Assembly: GCA_018262795.1 (NCBI GenBank)
Contig: JADFDM010000005.1
Location: 214,121-278,120 of the forward strand
DNA: 64,000 nt
Source: Sphingobacteriales bacterium
Lineage (GTDB): Bacteria > Bacteroidota > Bacteroidia > Chitinophagales > LD1
Direction of reading: 5' to 3'
Below, piece by piece: positions 43,620-52,495 of the stretch (positions are counted from its first letter, which is position 1; each line of letters starts with the position of its first letter). A program made the translations under genes and the position numbers. Under the pieces are notes generated by a model that saw nothing but the letters and a program-made list of their open reading frames with translations, was not told where the DNA came from and made no database searches.

Positions 43620-44147
43620 ATGAGAACAGTTTTTCTCTTTTCGATTTCTCTTTTTTTTCTTTTTGCAATGGATTCCTGTACAAAGAGTACCAACAATGAT
43701 GCTGCCTTGTGCAATAACGGTATTAAGGACGGGAAAGAAACCGAAATTGATTGCAATGGAGATTGTGCTCCATGTGCCGGAGTACCTGCTTTGTCGTGTA
43801 CCATGGGAGGTACTCCTTATATCTGTTCAAATGTGCGCGGACAAACGTTGAATCCAAGTATCCGAATTTATGGCACTGATCAGGGAGGCCGGCCAATGAA
43901 TTTTATGTTTCTCCCCGGCCCGTTAAATCAACCACTTCCGATTATAGATGTTACTTTATCTTTTGATGGAGAGCCATATACCTACGGAGTACATGACACC
44001 GGCTCCGTTACAATTACATCTATTGATACGCTTCGCAAGGTTGTTAGCGGTAGTTTTGGTTTTAGTGCCAGAAGGGTCACCAAGAATACCTCGGTAGCGA
44101 TACAGAGTGGTGTATTTACTAATGTACGGTATGGGAATGGTAAATAA
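43620..44147 (+). CDS. Small lipoprotein with a C-N-GIKDG-E-T-x-IDC Cys module
   Basis: A 175-aa predicted lipoprotein (signal LFSISLFFLFAMDSC, Cys20). Immediately after a short linker comes LCNNGIKDGKETEIDCNGDC, ending APC, a Cys/Asp/Gly module very common just after the anchor of Bacteroidota surface lipoproteins. The remaining ~110 residues form a beta domain with RIYGTDQGGRPMNFMF and an edge strand at the C-terminus. Function unknown. Followed 45 bp later by the T9SS cargo gene. Confidence 0.8.
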   Translation: MRTVFLFSISLFFLFAMDSCTKSTNNDAALCNNGIKDGKETEIDCNGDCAPCAGVPALSCTMGGTPYICSNVRGQTLNPSIRIYGTDQGGRPMNFMFLPGPLNQPLPIIDVTLSFDGEPYTYGVHDTGSVTITSIDTLRKVVSGSFGFSARRVTKNTSVAIQSGVFTNVRYGNGK

Positions 44148-44192
44148 TATTTCCATCCACTCGTATTCTTAGCGAGCTATCTAAATTCCGAT

Positions 44193-46181
44193 ATGAAAAT
44201 CTTCGCTTGCTTATTGGCAGTACTGTCTGTTGCCATCAGTTTCTCCGCTCCCAACAATGCTATTTACGAACAGCGCAGAACCGACTACATCAATAATGCT
44301 TTAACTAACTTCGACAGAGATGCGATCACTATTCAGGCGTATGAAGGACTGCCCTTAGACACTGCCGCGCTGAATGATTTGATTAATAACCTACCGATAA
44401 AAAGCACGGTTGATTTCGACATCGTGAAGTTGGTGCGCATTCTATTTCTAAGCACCGGGCAATACGATTCTCTTATTCTTCCTCCATTGCATCAACTTCC
44501 ATTTTGGATCAACAAAGGCGATACTTTGCATGGCTATTGGTCTGAGAATCACATGATACAATGGATGTCGTCTGATTGGTTGCTGCATGAAAAATATGGA
44601 TGGGCGGTAGATAGTAATTTGGACAAGCGTTTGCGCCACTATTTACATCTGAAAGTGGATTACGGATTCTATGAGTTTTTCTCTTCTGTGTATGCGCCCT
44701 ACTGTTTTGCGGGCTTAGTAAATTTGGCAGACTTTGCACAAGATGCCGAGATGAAGATGCTTGCTACGCAGGCCGCGCAACGACTGCTAAAAGAGTTGCT
44801 TCTGCTGACGAATGATCGCGGAGTTTTCTTTCCGGCTGCAGGAAGAAATTATTATGGCAAGTATGAAACTCCTTATGGGCAGAACCATAACCATTTGATT
44901 TATCTGTTGAGTGGTTTGGGGCAAACTCCTGTGGGAGCATCTCATGCCGGAGGATTTTTAGCTACTTCTACTTTGTCGGTGGATAGTGTAATCAGTTCAT
45001 GGACTCCCGATCTAGACCTGACTTATTCTATTGGACATAGCCTCGACACCGGTTTTGTGCTGAATAGCGGAATGTCACCTTTAGATAAAGTGATTTTTCA
45101 GTGGAGTTCGGGGGCTTACTTTCATCCTGAAGTGGTGCAAGAAAGTGTGCAACTGCTTATTGATTCTAACCTGTGGCATCATGTGGACTTTGCTCCCTTT
45201 GTAGGCTTTGCTACTCTTCCCGTTTCTACCATTGTTTCGTTGGCGAGTTCGCTGTCTGTAGCTTCTGAAAGTTCGGTTATTTGCGGACAGGATGTAGTTA
45301 TCTATAAGCACCATTCCATTACCCTTTCCTCCATTAAAGATTTTTGGAAGGGAAAGTTGGGCTATCAACAGTTTCCCTGTGTAGCGAATGTGGGAACCAC
45401 TGCTGTGTTTACCGCCAGCGGAAAGGTAGAGCCGAACTGGGGCGACCGCACGGCAACGAATGCAAATGATAACTTACCTTATGTGGAGCAGCATCATAAC
45501 ATTGCTTTATTGATGTATCGCCCGGAGTTTAAACCGGCACTTCTTCCATATCATAATCCCGAAGTAACGCTGCACTTCACCGATGCCGATTTTGATGAAG
45601 TACGCACCGATAGTTTATGGGTTTTGGGAAGGCAGGGAAGCAGCTATGTGGCCGTTCGCAAGCATTGCGCAGGCGAGGTAGATAGTTTGCCCGGTTGCTA
45701 TATGGATAAGGGGCAGGCATGGGTAATCGTGGTGGGTGATTCGGTGCTGTATGGAGGTTTCAACCATTTTGAAAGTCTTATTCAGCAATCGCAATTTCAG
45801 GAACGATGGTATGTGGATACGACTACTTCGCAGTATGTATATTATGCCGGAATTACTATTGACACTACGACTATCGGATACGCTTGGGGTGTGGATACTG
45901 CGCTCGCTTCGGGGATCAAAGTGTTAAGTGCAGAGCACACCTTAAAGCTATTTCCAAACCCTGCTAAGGATAAAGTGAAAGTAAACTTGTCTGCTTTTGC
46001 AGGCTCATCTGTAAAGATTACTATGCTGAACACGTTGGGGCAGGTGTTGTATAGTGAGCAGGTACAAGTAGGCACTACAGCATTTAAAGATATTCCGCTT
46101 TCAAATCTACCTCGTGGAGTTTATACAGTGATTGCCGAAGATGGTGCTCTTAGATATGCCGCTAGAATGGTGAAGGAATAA
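44193..46181 (+). CDS. T9SS type A cargo protein, possible polysaccharide lyase-like
   Basis: A 662-aa secreted protein: signal peptide MKIFACLLAVLSVAISFSA and, at the C-terminus, a type A sorting domain (LKLFPNPAKDKVKVNLSAF ... ITMLNTLGQVLYSEQV ... PRGVYTVIAEDGALRYAARM). Between them, residues 90-330 are helical with conserved aromatics (MIQWMSSDWLLHEKYGW, GRNYYGKYETPYGQNHNHL), followed by a beta-rich part (NWGDRTATNANDNLPYVEQH). This alpha-toroid plus beta-sheet order recalls chondroitin/hyaluronan or alginate lyases, but I see no catalytic motif that settles it. Treat as unknown secreted enzyme. Confidence 0.82.
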   Translation: MKIFACLLAVLSVAISFSAPNNAIYEQRRTDYINNALTNFDRDAITIQAYEGLPLDTAALNDLINNLPIKSTVDFDIVKLVRILFLSTGQYDSLILPPLHQLPFWINKGDTLHGYWSENHMIQWMSSDWLLHEKYGWAVDSNLDKRLRHYLHLKVDYGFYEFFSSVYAPYCFAGLVNLADFAQDAEMKMLATQAAQRLLKELLLLTNDRGVFFPAAGRNYYGKYETPYGQNHNHLIYLLSGLGQTPVGASHAGGFLATSTLSVDSVISSWTPDLDLTYSIGHSLDTGFVLNSGMSPLDKVIFQWSSGAYFHPEVVQESVQLLIDSNLWHHVDFAPFVGFATLPVSTIVSLASSLSVASESSVICGQDVVIYKHHSITLSSIKDFWKGKLGYQQFPCVANVGTTAVFTASGKVEPNWGDRTATNANDNLPYVEQHHNIALLMYRPEFKPALLPYHNPEVTLHFTDADFDEVRTDSLWVLGRQGSSYVAVRKHCAGEVDSLPGCYMDKGQAWVIVVGDSVLYGGFNHFESLIQQSQFQERWYVDTTTSQYVYYAGITIDTTTIGYAWGVDTALASGIKVLSAEHTLKLFPNPAKDKVKVNLSAFAGSSVKITMLNTLGQVLYSEQVQVGTTAFKDIPLSNLPRGVYTVIAEDGALRYAARMVKE

Positions 46182-46644
46182 GAGTTCAGGAAACATTCGC
46201 GCATATATTCGACAACCTCAAGATTGTATGCTTCGGCTGCATTTTTTGCTTTTACTTTCCTCCTTACAACAGCCAGCCTGCTCGCAGAATGGGTTTAAGT
46301 TTTCAGGAATTTTACGGGTATTATTTCGGAAAAAAAATACCAACCTGTAACTCCTGCCAGTAAATTATTGCGGATTTTAAACAGTGCGTATAATTGCTGA
46401 TTGATGCTTACAGGTAGGTTTCATTAGTTCATTAAAAGCGGGGAAAAATATCGCTAATCAGTAAGACTTCTCTATTATGTGTGGCCACATATTCTATACT
46501 CTGATTAATTGGTTCGGCAACTCTCTATAAACACAATGCCGAGCAACTTTCGTCTTTAACCGCCACCTCTTAGGGCATTTATTCCTTTCCATAAAGTCAA
46601 TCCTTGCCATCCCCCCAAAAAGTAAAGCAGTATTTGAACCGATA
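46182..46644. other. 463-bp intergenic region, no clear gene
   Basis: Between the convergent type A cargo gene and the second PorP/SprF gene. A 40-codon frame at 46228-46350 begins with a hydrophobic stretch (MLRLHFLLLLSSLQQ), but it lacks further support. A short inverted pair is visible near 46487, but I see no terminator with a T run. Confidence 0.4.
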
Positions 46645-47613
46645 TTAAAACCGTAGCGCAGCTCCTTTCCCCCTCCATACCTTCTGTGCTCGCGATACGG
46701 TGAAGCCGATGGATAGCTCATGAGTAGAGCCTATGTCCTTCCGATATTTTGATATGTTGAGGTCGTAGGCATACGAAAGAGAGAATTTGTCTTTTATATT
46801 GAATCCGGCTTCGAACACCATATAATTCAAACTGCGGTAATTAGCTCCCAGCCAGAATATTTTATACATCACCGTTCGCAACCCTATATCGCCTTGAAGC
46901 GGAGCCCCTTTTTCCCAACGGAGCGAAGCTACCGGGTCTATACTGAAATTACCACGTGCCATTTCTATTTTTCCGCCTATCAGAAAGTTGAGGTGCTGTA
47001 CCTTTTTAATTTTGGCGATACCGTCTGTTCCGGCATAGTTTACATTCAAACCCATTATCTGCGGAACAGAAATGCCGACATAAAGATTCTGCTTGTAGCG
47101 ATAATACAGTCCGAACGAAGCATCTGGGAAAATCTTCGACCCCTTTGAAGTATAAAGCCCCGGATCATTGGCATCGTTGACCTCTAATTGGTCGCCTCTT
47201 AAACGGTACTGCACAGCGCTCAACGAAAGCCCAATGCTGAGGGTATGGTTGCTCTTGCCGCTTGAAAAGCGTGGAGAATATTTCTTATACAGAGGGATGT
47301 TATAAGCTACTGCTACTGTTATGGCCGATTTGCCGGTTGGCCCCGTTACATCATGAATCAGATACCCGCCAATCCCTACATTCTTTCCGGCTATTTGCCC
47401 ATCCAGAGCCAGCATGGCGGTGTATGGAGCTTGATCTATTTTCGAAAACTGTTTGCGCCCGGTCAGTGTACCATGCAGCCATCCTTGCATTCCCGCTAAG
47501 GCAGGGTTTAGGGTAAACGCATTTTCGCGGAGCAATGAAAACTCTTCTACTTGTTGCGCTTCTACTGAAGCCAAGAAAAATAAAACTCCTGAAAGAAGTA
47601 ATAGTTTCTTCAT
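46645..47613 (-). CDS. PorP/SprF family type IX secretion outer membrane protein
   Basis: A 322-aa outer membrane beta-barrel with signal peptide (LLLLSGVLFFLASVEAQ). The family hallmark FSLLRENAFTLNPALAGMQGW is at the mature N-terminus, LTGRKQFSKIDQAPYTAMLALDG follows, and the sequence continues with alternating strands. Its ATG overlaps the stop of the upstream type B cargo gene (TAATG), so cargo and translocation partner are translationally coupled. It is a distant paralogue of the protein at 17383. Confidence 0.9.
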   Translation of the reverse strand: MKKLLLLSGVLFFLASVEAQQVEEFSLLRENAFTLNPALAGMQGWLHGTLTGRKQFSKIDQAPYTAMLALDGQIAGKNVGIGGYLIHDVTGPTGKSAITVAVAYNIPLYKKYSPRFSSGKSNHTLSIGLSLSAVQYRLRGDQLEVNDANDPGLYTSKGSKIFPDASFGLYYRYKQNLYVGISVPQIMGLNVNYAGTDGIAKIKKVQHLNFLIGGKIEMARGNFSIDPVASLRWEKGAPLQGDIGLRTVMYKIFWLGANYRSLNYMVFEAGFNIKDKFSLSYAYDLNISKYRKDIGSTHELSIGFTVSRAQKVWRGKGAALRF

Positions 47614-49034
47614 TATCGCACTACCGTTAAAGGTCCATTAAAGTCGTACACCCCTCCGTTATACCGTATCTTGATGATGTAGTAATAAGTAGCCCCCGGA
47701 AGTTTATTGCCCTTCCATTCCCCTTCCCATTTATTGTCATAAGGCGCTTGATAATAAACTTGATCGCCCCATCGGTTAATAATGCGCACCTCATTATCGG
47801 GGTAGCGCTCTAAGTCGCGGATGTACCAAGTGTCGTTGTATCCATCACCATTCGGGGTAATCGCATTCGGAATAAAGAAAAGTGTAAAAGGCTTATTGCG
47901 AACAAATACCACCACACTGTCATAGTCCAAACAACCTCTGCCATCAGCTACCGTCAGATAATAGGTGGTGTTGGTGTCGGGCCAGGCAAGAGGAGTGGGG
48001 CAGTCGGCACAACTCAAATGAAAGTCAGGCGTCCACTCGTAGTTCTGCCCACCAAAAGCATTTAGTTGAATGGTATCGGTATTCCAAATCAGGGTATCCA
48101 CTCCGGCTACTGCAAAAGTGTTAGAAGTAACGGCAAGTGCGAAGGGAGAGTAGAGGTAATTATCCCAACTGAACTTACTGATGCGCTGGAAAGGAACACC
48201 GGGTATAATCGTATCTCTGTGAATGCTTTCCCATTGAGGAATTCCCTGCCAATGCACCATGTCATTCCACTGGTTGCCATCTGTGGAAGGGTCGTAAAAA
48301 ATTGTGATGTTGGCAGAGTCGCTTCCGGTTACATGGTACAGGCGATGATACCATTCGGGATTTATTTCGCACACTAAGTGAAACCTATCTGCGCGGTCAA
48401 AGCCTTCAATCGTTGGATCTACATTGGCAAATCGTGCTTTGTAATGATTTTCATTAGAAGCGAGCGGTTCAAATTCCACCGGGCGGTAGCGCGGAGTTCC
48501 TAAATTGGAACCTACCGGAAATAGATAGGCATCCGTAGAATTAGTTCTGCGCAGTAAACCTCCATCTTGCAAACTGGAAACAAAGCCGGAAGTTCTTTCA
48601 ACTCCGGTAACAGAAGATGGATTCAGCACCCAAGCAGTGTTATCGTCCATACTGAATTCGCGATCTGTCAGGTTTAGTGTTCCATCAATATACACATCCA
48701 AATCACCATACTTCACGCCTTGATTTTTCAGGATGAGATGATGAAAATGAGTTTCTGTACTTCCTTTTATGTGCTGGTCGGATCCCCACAGATACACCCA
48801 TCCGGTACCGATAGAATCGAAGCAGCGGTTGCTGGCATCGTGAGTCCAGTTGCCGGTTACAAATATGCTGTCGGTGTTGTTGTAAAGACCGTTGTTTTGG
48901 TTGTAGGTATCGCCAATTACAGAAAGGTAGGCCCCGTCTTTGATAGAAACTAAGCCATTATTACTCCAATAGTCATTTTGAGCAAAAGCCGAATAGGCAG
49001 TGAATAAAAATAAAAGCTGAAGGCTCTGTTTCAT
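47613..49034 (-). CDS. T9SS type B cargo protein with gliding-motility-associated C-terminal domain
   Basis: A 473-aa secreted protein (signal LQLLFLFTAYSAFA). The first ~300 residues are a beta-solenoid or jelly-roll of the kind seen in Bacteroidota surface proteins (DGAYLSVIGDTYNQNNGLYN, TGNWTHDASNRCFDS). An Ig-like domain with two Cys pairs (LSCADCPTPLAWPDTNTTYY) follows, and then the type B sorting domain (FIPNAITPNGDGYNDTW ... RIINRWGDQVYYQ ... LPGATYYYIIKIRYNG). The last codons overlap the PorP/SprF start; the pair resembles sprB-sprF on a small scale. Confidence 0.9.
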   Translation of the reverse strand: MKQSLQLLFLFTAYSAFAQNDYWSNNGLVSIKDGAYLSVIGDTYNQNNGLYNNTDSIFVTGNWTHDASNRCFDSIGTGWVYLWGSDQHIKGSTETHFHHLILKNQGVKYGDLDVYIDGTLNLTDREFSMDDNTAWVLNPSSVTGVERTSGFVSSLQDGGLLRRTNSTDAYLFPVGSNLGTPRYRPVEFEPLASNENHYKARFANVDPTIEGFDRADRFHLVCEINPEWYHRLYHVTGSDSANITIFYDPSTDGNQWNDMVHWQGIPQWESIHRDTIIPGVPFQRISKFSWDNYLYSPFALAVTSNTFAVAGVDTLIWNTDTIQLNAFGGQNYEWTPDFHLSCADCPTPLAWPDTNTTYYLTVADGRGCLDYDSVVVFVRNKPFTLFFIPNAITPNGDGYNDTWYIRDLERYPDNEVRIINRWGDQVYYQAPYDNKWEGEWKGNKLPGATYYYIIKIRYNGGVYDFNGPLTVVR

Positions 49035-49192
49035 GCAGCGATAAAAGTATGAAATTAGTTATTAGCCAAAGCATAAAGTGATAGACGGAAAAGAATGGAG
49101 TAACGATGTGTATTTCATGATTTCCGTTTCGCGATTTTGGGAATGTTTATACTTAATCTATTAGCAGTTTCCTGTTTTCAGCTTTGTAAATA

Positions 49193-49225
49193 AAAAAATC
49201 CGGATACCATTTTTACAGTATCCGG
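49193..49225 (-). terminator. Intrinsic terminator of the small lipoprotein gene at 49245
   Basis: CCGGATAC (49200-49207) pairs with GTATCCGG (49218-49225); on the minus strand the stem is followed by ATTTTTTTA. It starts 20 bp after the stop. Confidence 0.78.
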
Positions 49226-49244
49226 CTTTTCTTGTCATTGTTCA

Positions 49245-49454
49245 TCATTGAACGATGGAACAATTGGTATAGCCTAAAGCATTGTTATACTCATAGTCAT
49301 TACAAGTGCGGTTGGCATCGTTGAGGGTAGCATTGGGCACATCATGGTAGTCGGTATTCCCGTTGTTATCGGTGCATTGGCACACCCAACTCTTTTTGCA
49401 GGAGGCCATGCTTAACAAGCAGGCCATTCCTAAAATAATTGCTATTCGTTTCAT
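49245..49454 (-). CDS. Small lipoprotein, 69 aa
   Basis: Predicted lipoprotein with lipobox MASC (Cys19) and a 50-residue mature part containing CQCTDNNGN and CNDYEYNNALG, i.e. four Cys after the anchor. Similar very short Cys-containing lipoproteins are common in Bacteroidota, and none that I know is characterised. It has its own terminator. It is 33 bp from the next minus-strand gene (49488). Confidence 0.72.
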   Translation of the reverse strand: MKRIAIILGMACLLSMASCKKSWVCQCTDNNGNTDYHDVPNATLNDANRTCNDYEYNNALGYTNCSIVQ

Positions 49455-49487
49455 GGTCTTTTGGTTTTTAAGTGAAAAAAAATGACT

Positions 49488-49736
49488 CTATTTTTTATCG
49501 TCTTTTTTCGGAGATTCGACATCTACTCCGTGTTTGTCAATTTCCAACTTCCCTCCATCTTTCCCTTCAATTTTAAGTTGATGTTTGTCCATCTCCATAG
49601 AGCCGCCTTTTTTACTCTCTATTTCGACCCCATCTTTAGAAACTTCAACTTTACTTTTCTTTTCGGTGCAGGAAATCAATCCTGCCGATAACATCAGCGC
49701 AATGGCCAACAATATCATTTTTGCATTTGTTTTCAT
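49488..49736 (-). CDS. Small Lys/Asp/Glu-rich lipoprotein
   Basis: An 82-aa predicted lipoprotein; the frame is trimmed to ATG 49736 so that the signal MKTNAKMILLAIALMLSAGLISC leads directly. The mature part is made of repeats alternating K/E/V (VEVSKDGVEIESKKGGS, LKIEGKDGGKLEIDKHG), suggesting an extended beta ribbon or solenoid. Function unknown. It is flanked by two further small genes on the same strand. Confidence 0.72.
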   Translation of the reverse strand: MKTNAKMILLAIALMLSAGLISCTEKKSKVEVSKDGVEIESKKGGSMEMDKHQLKIEGKDGGKLEIDKHGVDVESPKKDDKK

Positions 49737-49787
49737 GATAATTGTTTTTTTGGTTAAGAAATGGTGAGGATTTTGCTCGATCACTTA

Positions 49788-49934
49788 TCAGGCACGTTTA
49801 ATTATTCGTATTAGTATTGCTATGATTGCCATTACTAACAATAAGTGGATTAAATATCCGGCACTGAAAGCGAAGAATCCAATAGCCCAACCGATTAAAA
49901 GTATAAGAGCTAAAACATACAGTAAGTCTTTCAT
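49788..49934 (-). CDS. Small membrane protein, lmo0937/DUF5670-like
   Basis: A 48-aa hydrophobic protein with two transmembrane segments separated by a Gly/Tyr turn (MKDLLYVLALILLIGWAIG and FAFSAGYLIHLLLVMAIIAI), ending in Arg/Lys. This matches the lmo0937-type family of tiny membrane proteins, often stress-induced in other bacteria. ATG 49934 is chosen over a longer frame whose N-terminal part is not membrane-like. It is the first of three small minus-strand genes. Confidence 0.78.
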   Translation of the reverse strand: MKDLLYVLALILLIGWAIGFFAFSAGYLIHLLLVMAIIAILIRIIKRA

Positions 49935-50209
49935 GGCTTTTGGTTTTGATTCACTAAAAGAACGAAGATTTTTGTGGGTAAATTGCGCTAACGGCCTCCC
50001 ACAAATGGGGGATTCCATTTCGTTGTCACTGCTAAGCAAAACTACCAACCAACAAATTGAGTTGTTTGCTTAGCCGGTTAATAACATCTCCCAAAGTGTT
50101 TAAAAAATCATAAGCAGGTCAGCTTTAAATACGCCCTGTAATAAATGGTATTAATATTCGTTTGCTTTCTTTCGCAGTGTGAAATGCTATAGATGAATAT
50201 ATTCGATTT

Positions 50210-50935
50210 ATGAGGAGAGGTAGGATAGTGCTGATGTTGGGTGCTTTTTTTTGGACGGTGGTAATAGATGCGCAAACAGTAAGTGCCACATTAAATATCA
50301 AGGTGTATGATAGCTATACCAATAAGCCACTCGCAGGGGTTAGCATTATTGATCCAAAATCGAGTATCACCAGAGGTACAGATGGTGGGGGAGAAGCCCG
50401 CTTTAGCACCGCTAAGTCCGATACGCTGTTTCTGTTTTATCCGGGCTATCGAACTGCTAAGTTTTCGGTAGCAGACTCTGCGGATAGAAGCGAGTACCTG
50501 TTGAAACTGTTTATGGAACCGCTTACTACCGGATTAAATCAATCGGTTATTATCAAAGCGCCAAAAACACTGGAAGAAATAGAAAAAGAGAGAAAGAAAT
50601 TGGGCACCACTCCTAAAGAATTAGACCGCCCCATCATTGCTCCCTTTACCAGCCCTGTTAGCGCTTTGTATGAAATTTTAAGTAACCGCGCACAAGAACG
50701 GGAGAAACTAAAAAAGCAAATAAAAGAGGACGACCGCAGAAGAATTTTTAAAGAGTTGCTTCACTACTACAATGAGAATGGCTTGATTGATTTGCCCGAA
50801 AGTAATTATGAGGATTTTATTGACTTCTGTAATCTGCCGATTGACTTTCTCAAATACAACACCGATTACGAAATCACCAAAACGGTGATAGACTTGTATA
50901 ATAAATACGGAAGGCTGAACGGGCTGATAAAATAA
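50210..50935 (+). CDS. Exported protein with carboxypeptidase-regulatory-like domain
   Basis: A 241-aa protein with an N-terminal signal (RIVLMLGAFFWTVVIDAQT). Residues 27-110 form a carboxypeptidase-regulatory-like beta sandwich (LNIKVYDSYTNKPLAGVSI ... TRGTDGGGEARFS ... FYPGYRTAKFSV). The C-terminal half is highly charged and helical (EEIEKERKKLGTTPKELDRP, RIFKELLHYYNENGLIDLPE). It resembles a conserved family of Chitinophagales proteins of unknown role, likely periplasmic. It converges with aroQ: one stop directly abuts the other. Confidence 0.8.
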   Translation: MRRGRIVLMLGAFFWTVVIDAQTVSATLNIKVYDSYTNKPLAGVSIIDPKSSITRGTDGGGEARFSTAKSDTLFLFYPGYRTAKFSVADSADRSEYLLKLFMEPLTTGLNQSVIIKAPKTLEEIEKERKKLGTTPKELDRPIIAPFTSPVSALYEILSNRAQEREKLKKQIKEDDRRRIFKELLHYYNENGLIDLPESNYEDFIDFCNLPIDFLKYNTDYEITKTVIDLYNKYGRLNGLIK

Positions 50936-51361
50936 TTACAGGAAACTATCTAATGCCAGCGCATAACTCTCTAAGCCAAAGCCGGCAATAATTCCCTTAC
51001 AAACACCGCTCAGTAGCGAAGTGTGCCGAAACTCTTCGCGCGCATAAGGGTTGCTGATGTGCACTTCGATCACCGGTGTCTTTACGGAAGCCACTGCATC
51101 CCGAAGTGCCACGCTGGTATGGGTATAACCACCTCCATTCAAAATAATACCATCATAAGAAAAGCCTGTTTCCTGAATTTTATTGATGAGATCCCCCTCA
51201 ACATTAGACTGATAAATGCTCAGGAGCACATCCCCACTGTACACATCTTTCAAGTCTTCCAAAAAATCGCTTAGGTTCATATTGCCATATACATCCGGCT
51301 CGCGCTTGCCCACTAAGTTTAAATTAGGGCCATTGATAATGATGATTTTTTTTCTGCTCAT
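50936..51361 (-). CDS. aroQ: 3-dehydroquinate dehydratase, type II
   Basis: Shikimate-pathway dehydratase (type II, dodecameric). Visible: IINGPNLNLVGKREPDVYG with catalytic Tyr25 in DVYG, LSIYQSNVEGDLINKIQE, the substrate-binding ILNGGGYTHTSVALRDA, EVHISNPYAREEFRHTS with the catalytic His, and IIAGFGLESYALAL. ATG 51361 gives 141 aa, the normal length; the upstream frame is untypical. It is divergent from xerD, 61 bp apart, a gene order I recall as common in Bacteroidota. Confidence 0.96.
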   Translation of the reverse strand: MSRKKIIIINGPNLNLVGKREPDVYGNMNLSDFLEDLKDVYSGDVLLSIYQSNVEGDLINKIQETGFSYDGIILNGGGYTHTSVALRDAVASVKTPVIEVHISNPYAREEFRHTSLLSGVCKGIIAGFGLESYALALDSFL

Positions 51362-51422
51362 ACTTATGTTTTGGTTAACAACTGCAATCTTAAATCTTAA
51401 ATCTAACATCTAACCTTGTAAA

Positions 51423-52325
51423 GTGAGTTGGGCTTCGTACATCAAAGGTTTTAAAACCTACCTCCAGTTGGAGAAATCGCAATCGCACAATACGGTAGAG
51501 GCCTATCTGCGCGATGTACAGAAGTTTGTGAATTACCTGGAAACGGAAAATCTTTCCCTAAAGGCTCCTGACATTAAATTGATTCACTTAGAGGGCTTTG
51601 TAAAAACTATCAATGAATTGGGCTTCGATGCGCAATCGCAGGCGAGAATGATTTCGGGGCTGCGCTCTTTCTATAAATATTTGTTGATCGAAGATGTGGT
51701 GCAGGAAAACCCTACGGAGTTGTTGGCCTCTCCAAAACTTCGCAGAAAACTGCCGGATACCTTGTCGGTAGATGAAATCAATACACTGATTACTTCAATT
51801 GATTTAAGCACTTCTGAAGGGATGAGAAACCGCGCTATGCTCGAAACGTTGTACAGTTCGGGGCTTCGGGTAACAGAATTGGTGAACCTTAAGATATCAG
51901 ACATTTTTCTGGATGTAGAATTTATCCGAGTTATCGGGAAAGGCGATAAGGAACGATTAGTGCCAATTGGCTCGCAGGCTATTAAGTATATTAAGATGTA
52001 CCGGGAAACAGTGCGCGTGCACGTAGCCATTCAAAAAGGAATGGAAGATGTGCTGTTCCTCAGCAAGCGGGGAAATAAACTGAGCCGTGTATCAGTATTC
52101 TTGTTTATTAAAGACTATGCGCGAAAGGCCGGCATAGAAAAGATTATTTCGCCACATACTTTTCGCCATTCTTTTGCCACGCATTTAATAGAGGGAGGAG
52201 CAGATTTGCGCGCTGTGCAGGAGATGCTGGGTCATGCTTCTATTACAACTACAGAGATTTATACGCATTTAGATCGCGATTATCTGCGCAGTACCATTTT
52301 GCAATATCATCCTCGCTATAAATGA
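51423..52325 (+). CDS. xerD: Site-specific tyrosine recombinase XerD
   Basis: Chromosome-dimer recombinase. The 300-aa protein has an N-terminal SAM-like domain (YLQLEKSQSHNTVEAYLRDV) and the catalytic domain with Arg149 (SSGLRVTELVNL), Lys173 (GKGDKERLVP), His245 and Arg248 (SPHTFRHSFATHL), His271 (LGHASITTTEIYTHL) and the nucleophile Tyr280. The start is GTG 51423 (MSWASYIKGF). It is divergent from aroQ and followed by tRNA-Lys on the opposite strand. It fits the housekeeping XerD rather than a phage integrase. Confidence 0.94.
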   Translation: MSWASYIKGFKTYLQLEKSQSHNTVEAYLRDVQKFVNYLETENLSLKAPDIKLIHLEGFVKTINELGFDAQSQARMISGLRSFYKYLLIEDVVQENPTELLASPKLRRKLPDTLSVDEINTLITSIDLSTSEGMRNRAMLETLYSSGLRVTELVNLKISDIFLDVEFIRVIGKGDKERLVPIGSQAIKYIKMYRETVRVHVAIQKGMEDVLFLSKRGNKLSRVSVFLFIKDYARKAGIEKIISPHTFRHSFATHLIEGGADLRAVQEMLGHASITTTEIYTHLDRDYLRSTILQYHPRYK

Positions 52326-52352
52326 CAAAAGCTCCAAAGATGGAGCTTTTGT
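52325..52352. terminator. Bidirectional terminator between xerD and tRNA-Lys
   Basis: ACAAAAGCTCCA-AAGA-TGGAGCTTTTGT forms a 12-bp stem; the T run on either side lets it end xerD (stop overlapping its first base) and tRNA-Lys from the other strand. Confidence 0.82.
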
Positions 52353-52424
52353 GATTCTGCCGGGATTCGAACCCGGGGCCCATACATTAAAAGTGTATTG
52401 CTCTACCAGCTGAGCTACAGAATC
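52352..52424 (-). tRNA. tRNA-Lys (anticodon TTT)
   Basis: A 73-nt cloverleaf: acceptor GATTCTG with CAGAATC and discriminator A, D arm AGCTCAGCTGGTAGAGC, anticodon stem ATACA/TGTAT with loop CTTTTAA, and T arm CCGGGTTCGAATCCCGG. The 3' CCA is not encoded. It reads opposite to xerD. Confidence 0.97.
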
Positions 52425-52451
52425 AAACCTTTCAGTTTTTTTAAACGGTCG

Positions 52452-52481
52452 CAAATATAATTGCTTTGCAGAAAACTAAAA
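52452..52481 (-). promoter_or_regulatory. Candidate promoter of tRNA-Lys
   Basis: On the minus strand TATATTTG (52459-52452) matches the Bacteroidota -7 consensus TAnnTTTG; TTTT (52481-52478) lies 18 bp upstream at the -33 position. The tRNA begins 27 bp downstream. Confidence 0.45.
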
Positions 52482-52495
52482 GCTGATAGTGAATT

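Noticed and set aside
46228..46350. 40-codon ORF with a hydrophobic N-terminus
   Set aside because: No conserved downstream part, no promoter or neighbour context; chance cannot be excluded.
46494..46721. 75-codon ORF at the 3' end of the second PorP/SprF gene
   Set aside because: Overlaps the PorP/SprF coding end in another frame and has no protein-like features.
51423..52424. Integrase next to a tRNA as a sign of an integrated element
   Set aside because: The recombinase has the size and motifs of housekeeping XerD, sits beside aroQ, and no attachment-site duplication of the tRNA 3' end is visible nearby.
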